Below are positions 59,529 through 64,000 of a DNA stretch of 64,000 bases, in pieces. The stretch is from assembly GCA_964612675.1 (NCBI GenBank), contig CAZTDD010000003.1, positions 1-64,000 on the forward strand, written 5' to 3'. The first letter of the stretch is position 1. Each line of letters opens with the position of its first letter. Below the pieces are notes generated by a model that was not told where the DNA came from, ran no database searches, and saw nothing but the letters and a program-made list of their open reading frames with translations. This stretch comes from CAZTDD01 sp964612675. Lineage in GTDB: Bacteria > Hinthialibacterota > Hinthialibacteria > Hinthialibacterales > JAKPRU01. The position numbers were made by a program, and so were the translations under genes.

Positions 59529-60959
59529 ATGCAGGGATCGATATTGAAAGTCCTTTTGATTCAGCCACCAAATTCTCACATGATCACGACCAACGTTCCT
59601 TCGGTGGTCGACGAGGAGACCGGTGTCTATCCACCACTCGGGATTCTCTATGTCGCGGCGTTCGCCGAGCAGCAGACCTCTCACACGATTGAAGTTCTCG
59701 ATTGTTCCGCCGAGCGTGTGACCCATCCGGACCTGGAGGAGGAAATTCGTCGTCGTGCCCCCGACCTTGTGGGTATCCAGGCGACCACGTTCACGCTGAT
59801 CGACTGCATATTGACCGCAAGGGCCGTGAAGAGGGTCGATTCGTCAATTGTGGTTGTCATCGGAGGTCCGCATGTCTTTCTCTATCCGACAGAGACACTG
59901 GAAATTCCCGAGGTCGATTATGTTGTTCTCGGTGAGGCGGAAGAGACATTCAGCGGCCTGCTGGAAGCGCTGTCGTCGGGCGGCGATTTCAGCACGATCC
60001 CCGGGCTTGGATACAACCAAAACGGCCGGACAACCATCAACCCAGCGCCCCCGCTGATCGAAGATCTCGACCGTCTGCCAATACCGGCCAGGCATCTGAT
60101 CCCGCAGGAGCGCTATTCCTCTGTTTTGGCGGAACGCACACCGATCACCACCATGATGACCAGCCGCGGGTGTCCGATGCGGTGTATCTTCTGCGACCGG
60201 CCACATCTCGGGAAGAAATTTCGATACCGAAGTGCGGAAAACGTGGTGCGGGAGATGGCGCTATGTCATCAGTCCGGGATCAGAGAGATTTTCCTCTACG
60301 ACGACACCTTCTCCGTCCGTAAGAACCGCGTTCTGGCGGTCTGTCAGGCAATTAAGGATCGAAATCTGGATATACATTGGGACGTTCGCGCGCATGTCAA
60401 CACCATTGATGAACAGGTTTTGAACGCATTGGCTTCAGCGGGGTGCAGGCGGATACACTATGGTATCGAATCCGGCAATCCCGAGGTCGTGGAGACTCTG
60501 TGCAAAGGCATCAATTTGGAGCACGCGAAGCGGGTAATCCAGGCGACACGCGATCGAGGGATCACGACATTAGGCTATTTCATGATCGGTAATCCGGGCG
60601 AGACGCGCGAGCAGATCGAGGATACATTTCATTTCGCATCGTGCGTGGGTCTGGATTTTGCGCATATTTCGATCACGACACCGTTTCCCGGGACGGAGCT
60701 GTATCGGATGGGACTTGAGCGGGGGCTTTACGATCATGATTATTGGCGCGAATTCGCACGCGATCCGAGACCGGATTTTGTGCCGAGCGTTTGGGATGAG
60801 CGTTTCTCGCGTGAGGAATTGATCGAACTGATGAAGCAGGGCTACAGGCGGTTCTATCTACGCCCTCGTTATCTTCTGCGCCGAGTGATCCATGTCCGAA
60901 GCTGGAGTGAATTCCAGCGCAAGGCCAAGGCGGGGTTGCGGCTGTTGAGTTGGAAATAG
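59529..60959 (+). CDS. B12-binding radical SAM protein (second)
   Basis: A 476-residue enzyme with a B12-binding N-terminus (about 1-150: VLLIQPPNS, VVVVIGGPHVFLYP) and a radical SAM cluster site Cys215, Cys219, Cys222 (GCPMRCIFC). The C-terminal region is BchE/HpnR-like. It is not a recent duplicate of the other B12-radical SAM gene at 29687. It stands about 1.4 kb from the hpnCDE operon with only hsp20 and a small gene between, so a lipid-modifying role is conceivable but unproven. Confidence 0.87.
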   Translation: MQGSILKVLLIQPPNSHMITTNVPSVVDEETGVYPPLGILYVAAFAEQQTSHTIEVLDCSAERVTHPDLEEEIRRRAPDLVGIQATTFTLIDCILTARAVKRVDSSIVVVIGGPHVFLYPTETLEIPEVDYVVLGEAEETFSGLLEALSSGGDFSTIPGLGYNQNGRTTINPAPPLIEDLDRLPIPARHLIPQERYSSVLAERTPITTMMTSRGCPMRCIFCDRPHLGKKFRYRSAENVVREMALCHQSGIREIFLYDDTFSVRKNRVLAVCQAIKDRNLDIHWDVRAHVNTIDEQVLNALASAGCRRIHYGIESGNPEVVETLCKGINLEHAKRVIQATRDRGITTLGYFMIGNPGETREQIEDTFHFASCVGLDFAHISITTPFPGTELYRMGLERGLYDHDYWREFARDPRPDFVPSVWDERFSREELIELMKQGYRRFYLRPRYLLRRVIHVRSWSEFQRKAKAGLRLLSWK

Positions 60960-61027
60960 ATGAGAAATTGATTTCGATTGTCCTTCCACCTCAACGAGGT
61001 GAAGTATTATAGACAAAGTGTGGAATG

Positions 61028-61360
61028 TCAGAGCGAAACTGTCTCCTGGTTTCGCAGGGCTGGAAGACGTTTGATCTTCCGGATTTCTCTCTTGGCGGGT
61101 CCGTGAGCCGCGTGATACAGATCCCACACCAGCTGCAAATTGAGCCAAAACTGCGCTTCCATCCCGAAAAGTCGTTCAAGCCTCAGCGCCGTGTCCGGTG
61201 TAACCCCTCGCTTACCGTGAATCAGCTCATTGACACGGGGGTAGGACACACGGATCTTCTCGGCCAGTTCCTTTTGCGTTATGCCCAGAGGTTTGAGAAA
61301 CTCCTCGAACAGCATCTCGCCGGGATGTGTGGGTGGTCCATGAGTCGGAATTCGTGCCAT
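61028..61360 (-). CDS. higA: HigA antitoxin
   Basis: A 110-residue HTH-XRE protein with the HigA signature THPGEMLFEEFLKPLGITQKELAEKIRVSYPRVNELIHGKRGVTPDTALRLERLFGMEAQFWLNLQ. It follows a frameshifted higB on the same strand (56-nt gap), the standard higBA order. It is close in sequence to the solitary HigA at 43704. With higB broken it may act only as a repressor of its own promoter. Confidence 0.93.
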   Translation of the reverse strand: MARIPTHGPPTHPGEMLFEEFLKPLGITQKELAEKIRVSYPRVNELIHGKRGVTPDTALRLERLFGMEAQFWLNLQLVWDLYHAAHGPAKREIRKIKRLPALRNQETVSL

Positions 61361-61416
61361 TTGTTGTATCTCCCATCTATCCTAATGCGGTCATTGTGAT
61401 ACCGGCCGGAGTGTGC

Positions 61417-61711
61417 TCAATGATATTCCACGATCTCCACCTGGCTCGGCCCTTCGCGTGTCCACTCGAAACATACTCGATACTGCTCATTGATGCGAAT
61501 ACTGTATTGACCGAACCTGCCAGCTTTCAGTGCCTCCAGCCGGTTGCCCGGCGGCATGCGTCCACTAGACCAACGAAACCGCTGCATTGAGTTGGTCCAG
61601 CTTTCGGCGTGCAACAGGCCAAAGATCCCTTGGACATACTCCGCGAGCCTCTCTGGAATTCACACGGTTGAATATATCCTTCGTGCCGCGATCACGGAAC
61701 GACAAGATCAT
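61417..61711 (-). pseudogene. higB: Frameshifted HigB toxin
   Basis: Two reading frames together spell a HigB protein: first MILSFRDRGTKDIFNRVNSREARG...LDQLNAAVSLV, then, after a stop TAG and a +1 shift, RMPPGNRLEALKAGRFGQYSIRINEQYRVCFEWTREGPSQVEIVEYH. Ten bases, not nine, separate the SLV codons from the ATG of MPPGN, so one extra base has appeared near 61565-61575. The catalytic C-terminal half lies downstream of the shift. It is probably a dead toxin; a sequencing error is the alternative. Confidence 0.75.
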
Positions 61712-62089
61712 ACCTGGCTGCTCCCTACCCCGACCTCCTGCGAGTTCATATATCACGAATAACGTTATCCATTATGCGACTTTGATTTCCCTAGTCGTAG
61801 GGTGGCCTATGGGCTCAGGTGATGACGAGCCGGAGGCAATGGTGCGACACGATGCCTGTGAGTCCACCCTTCATTCGCTTTAATTTATCATTACGCATGA
61901 CGTCCGGAACGCTTCCGGGAATGTGGCAGGTGAGCCCATGCAACCTCGAGTGTCTTCAAAGTCTTCTCGCCCGATCTGTTACTTCAGTCGCTCATTGTCC
62001 AACCCTGTTGAAGCCTTACTTCCACTTCAGAAAAGTGATTGGATTCATATCAAATAATCCCAGTCCATGAGCTATATAGGAGAGATTCA
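61712..62089. other. Intergenic region holding a dispersed repeat
   Basis: No gene is visible in these 378 bases. A copy of the ~73-bp repeat family lies at 61797-61869; the rest shows nothing recognisable. AGGAGA at the end is the ribosome site for the gene at 62090. Confidence 0.55.
61797..61869 (+). repeat. ~73-bp dispersed repeat, third copy
   Basis: TAGGGTGGCC at one end and GTCCACCCT at the other are inverted, with GGAGGCAATGGTGCGACAC and ATGCCTGTGAG between, aligning with 33551-33624. It is the shortest complete copy and defines the ends of the family in this window. Confidence 0.6.
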
Positions 62090-63985
62090 ATGTTGTCGAA
62101 GTCGGACAAAGAAAGCGGACTGTTCTGGATGTTAACGACCGCATTTGCCCTCGTTGCTTTCTTGAGCCCTGGGTCTTCCGCCGCGGAGGACGATTCAGCG
62201 GTCCTGGAGAGGTACGGAGACGATTTATCACGTCTTCATATCGACTATGTCGGATATCGTGCGGCTGAATGGGAGACCGACAAAGTCCATGAGCCCGAGA
62301 ATGAAAGGGTCAACCAGGGAGGATTCGTATCGGTCTATATGACCAATGCTTCGGAAAAATCACTGCAGCTCCGAAATTGGTTCCTTAATCAGAAAGAGGA
62401 CTATTTCTACCGTCTGGGCGGACAGCTTGCGTGGGACCGTCTGTACGACGGAACACTCGAACCTGGAGAGGCAACCGTTCTCGAAATCAACGGGATCTCG
62501 GATACGTTCTCTCCCAGGAAACCGTTTCACTTTGCTTTTATCGACAGAAACTGGAAACCGTGCGGTTATACGCAAGCCGAACTAGTGGAAGACCCGGTTC
62601 AAATCTCTTATATCCGTGTTGTCGAAGGATTGGAGGAGGTCGAGATCCACGTTCGCAACACCGGAGACGACGAGTATGTACTGAAAGGCGTGGAGATCCT
62701 CGGTGTCGAGACTGGCAACGTCTTATGGCGCACAGAGATCCTCGAACCGTCTTCCAGGACTATCGCACGAATAACGCTGAAAAGATCTTTGGGACTTTGT
62801 GAACAGATCATTGCGAAACTGACTCTGGAGGATGATCGAGGAGAGCGTTCCATTTTCGCGCACCGAAATGCATTCGCGGATTATTTCCCAATCGGTACGT
62901 GGTCAAACGATCCCGACAATTACCAACGGCTTCGGCAGCATCACATCGAGACTATCGTTCGCGGCGGCCAAAGCACCGACCGCTTCTATGCCGAAGACGC
63001 GGAACGATTCGGGTTTCGCAGTATGGTTCACACCGGTGTATATCCGAATGTGGACACGCTTCGCGACCTGGGAGATCACCCCGTTGTCGCGTGTTGGATG
63101 CTGCAGGACGAGCCGGACTGGTCCTATACTCCGAATACGATGCTGATGTCCAATGAAATGACCCGGAAATACAACCGCACGAAACCGACCTTCATTACGC
63201 TGTGCCGAAATGTGAAGTTTTTCGAATATGCGCCGATTCCCGATATTCCGTGTATGGATCACTACACTGTGACGGCTCCCTCCAGCAGCAAATGGCCGGC
63301 GTCGTTCGGTACCCACGTGGAAGAGACCGCCTACTATACCGAGGACCTAAAACGAGCGTCCGAGCCGAAACCGATTTGGATTTGGAGTCAAGCGTTGGCT
63401 CACTGGGATGAACGGCCGAAACAACCGGTACCGACCCCGGAGGAACTGGCGTCGCAGCTCGTGTTGAATCTCTCCCGGGGTGCAAAAGGTATTCTCTGGT
63501 TCAACATGCCGTTCGACGTGGGCGACAAATACCCCGAGACATTGCAAGCGGTTCAACGCTGGGGACGTGTGCTTCGCCTTCTTCGCGATATTCTATTGGA
63601 GTCCGAGCCGCTGGAGCAACGCATCGAAGGACCTCCCGAACTCGATACAGCGGCACTTGTGTCGTGGAACCATGTTGTTCTGTGTTTGACCAATCTGGAT
63701 TATCGTTTGAACGAAACCGGATATCGTTGGCATCCGAAAAAGCAAGTGAACGTCTTCCTCAAATTGCCGTCCTGGATCGATCCGGCGAGTGCCGTGCAAG
63801 TGACTCCCGATGGTGTCAAGCCCGTTGACTTTCGGGCGGAGGACGGACAAGCGCAGGTTTCTCTCCCAGGCATCGACGTCTGTACGATTGTGTTACTCTC
63901 CAATACAGACGGGGTTTCCAAACAACTTGTCACGGAATATGAATTGGTTCTCGAGGATGAAGCAGAAGAGTATGGAACTGAGTGA
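62090..63985 (+). CDS. Secreted glycosidase-like protein
   Basis: A 631-residue protein with a signal peptide (about 1-31). It has a beta-rich N-terminal region (about 32-260) and a TIM-barrel-like catalytic region (about 265-530) with VVACWMLQDEPDWSY, whose Glu stands where family 2/5-type glycosidases keep an acid/base, and KPIWIWSQALAHW. A C-terminal beta domain follows. No GH family can be named with certainty. ATG 62090 has AGGAGA upstream; an earlier codon at 62039 adds 17 poor residues. It ends 15 nt before the window edge. Confidence 0.8.
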   Translation: MLSKSDKESGLFWMLTTAFALVAFLSPGSSAAEDDSAVLERYGDDLSRLHIDYVGYRAAEWETDKVHEPENERVNQGGFVSVYMTNASEKSLQLRNWFLNQKEDYFYRLGGQLAWDRLYDGTLEPGEATVLEINGISDTFSPRKPFHFAFIDRNWKPCGYTQAELVEDPVQISYIRVVEGLEEVEIHVRNTGDDEYVLKGVEILGVETGNVLWRTEILEPSSRTIARITLKRSLGLCEQIIAKLTLEDDRGERSIFAHRNAFADYFPIGTWSNDPDNYQRLRQHHIETIVRGGQSTDRFYAEDAERFGFRSMVHTGVYPNVDTLRDLGDHPVVACWMLQDEPDWSYTPNTMLMSNEMTRKYNRTKPTFITLCRNVKFFEYAPIPDIPCMDHYTVTAPSSSKWPASFGTHVEETAYYTEDLKRASEPKPIWIWSQALAHWDERPKQPVPTPEELASQLVLNLSRGAKGILWFNMPFDVGDKYPETLQAVQRWGRVLRLLRDILLESEPLEQRIEGPPELDTAALVSWNHVVLCLTNLDYRLNETGYRWHPKKQVNVFLKLPSWIDPASAVQVTPDGVKPVDFRAEDGQAQVSLPGIDVCTIVLLSNTDGVSKQLVTEYELVLEDEAEEYGTE

Positions 63986-64000
63986 AGGGAATCAGGCTGC

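Noticed and set aside
61565..61756. Separate small gene upstream of the HigB fragment
   Set aside because: Its sequence is the N-terminal half of HigB, so it is part of the frameshifted higB and not an independent gene.
1..64000. CRISPR array, tRNA, rRNA, prophage or IS transposase
   Set aside because: I looked for regularly spaced repeats, cloverleaf-like ends and transposase or integrase motifs (DDE, HUH, tyrosine recombinase) and found none that I can support; a full tRNA scan was not possible by eye.

Overview
The window is a gene-dense bacterial chromosome segment of moderate GC from a Gram-negative-type (diderm) cell. It has a lipid-linked sugar transferase and a heptosyltransferase-like enzyme, an RND/TolC tripartite pump, lipoproteins, an EnvC-type LytM protein and many Sec signal peptides. 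No 16S rRNA, tRNA or other firm taxonomic marker is present. The single-pass type II pilin, the secreted glycosidases, DUF4380, the caspase/propeller protein and the carboxypeptidase-regulatory-repeat protein recall uncultured lineages such as Sumerlaeota, Hydrogenedentota or Poribacteria, but that placement is only an impression.

Layout. 1-5.7 kb: propeller-caspase protein, small lipoprotein, TPR protein. 5.8-15 kb: one long run of overlapping + strand genes (GT2, polyprenyl-phosphate sugar transferase, GT9, FtsX-like membrane protein, EnvC-like LytM protein, CtpA protease, tsaD, dus). A STAS gene runs antisense into the end of dus. 15-19 kb: M3 peptidase, a small FlgT-C-like protein, and a HEPN-MNT-MNT-HEPN toxin/antitoxin-type operon. 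19-33 kb: a 1310-aa carboxypeptidase-regulatory repeat protein, a GH2 glycosidase, aconitase, a pilin-like protein, a B12/radical SAM enzyme and a GH51 arabinofuranosidase. 33.7-41 kb: a minus-strand operon MAF-type protein-der-plsY-hisA-panD-two GT4s. 41-47 kb: NTF2-like protein, secreted DUF4380 protein and nitrilase, orphan HigA and Phd antitoxins, a GT39-like membrane glycosyltransferase, HIRAN protein and an O-methyltransferase. 48-58 kb: minus-strand hpnCDE squalene genes, a MarR regulator, then TolC-adaptor-RND efflux genes. 58-64 kb: Hsp20 with a candidate sigma-54 promoter, a second B12/radical SAM enzyme, a higBA module with frameshifted higB, and a secreted glycosidase-like protein.

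The most unusual feature is a family of palindromic, terminal-inverted-repeat elements (copies near 57-175, 33106-33296, 44997-45196, 52531-52848). Two copies lie inside coding sequence (GT39 and the TolC-like gene) and are translated in the same frame, giving the same peptide in two unrelated proteins. The spacing between the flanking direct repeats is 183 and 240 nt there, and 108 nt at the third site in the extreme 5' part of the caspase gene; all are multiples of three. Smaller palindromes nested within the copies differ by 36, 21 and 24 nt between the genic copies, again multiples of three, whereas the intergenic copy differs by 23 nt at the corresponding site. This resembles the Rickettsia palindromic elements that insert in frame into proteins. 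A second family of about 73-bp repeats and a 15-bp-arm palindrome inside a GT4 gene add to the picture of a genome rich in small mobile palindromes.
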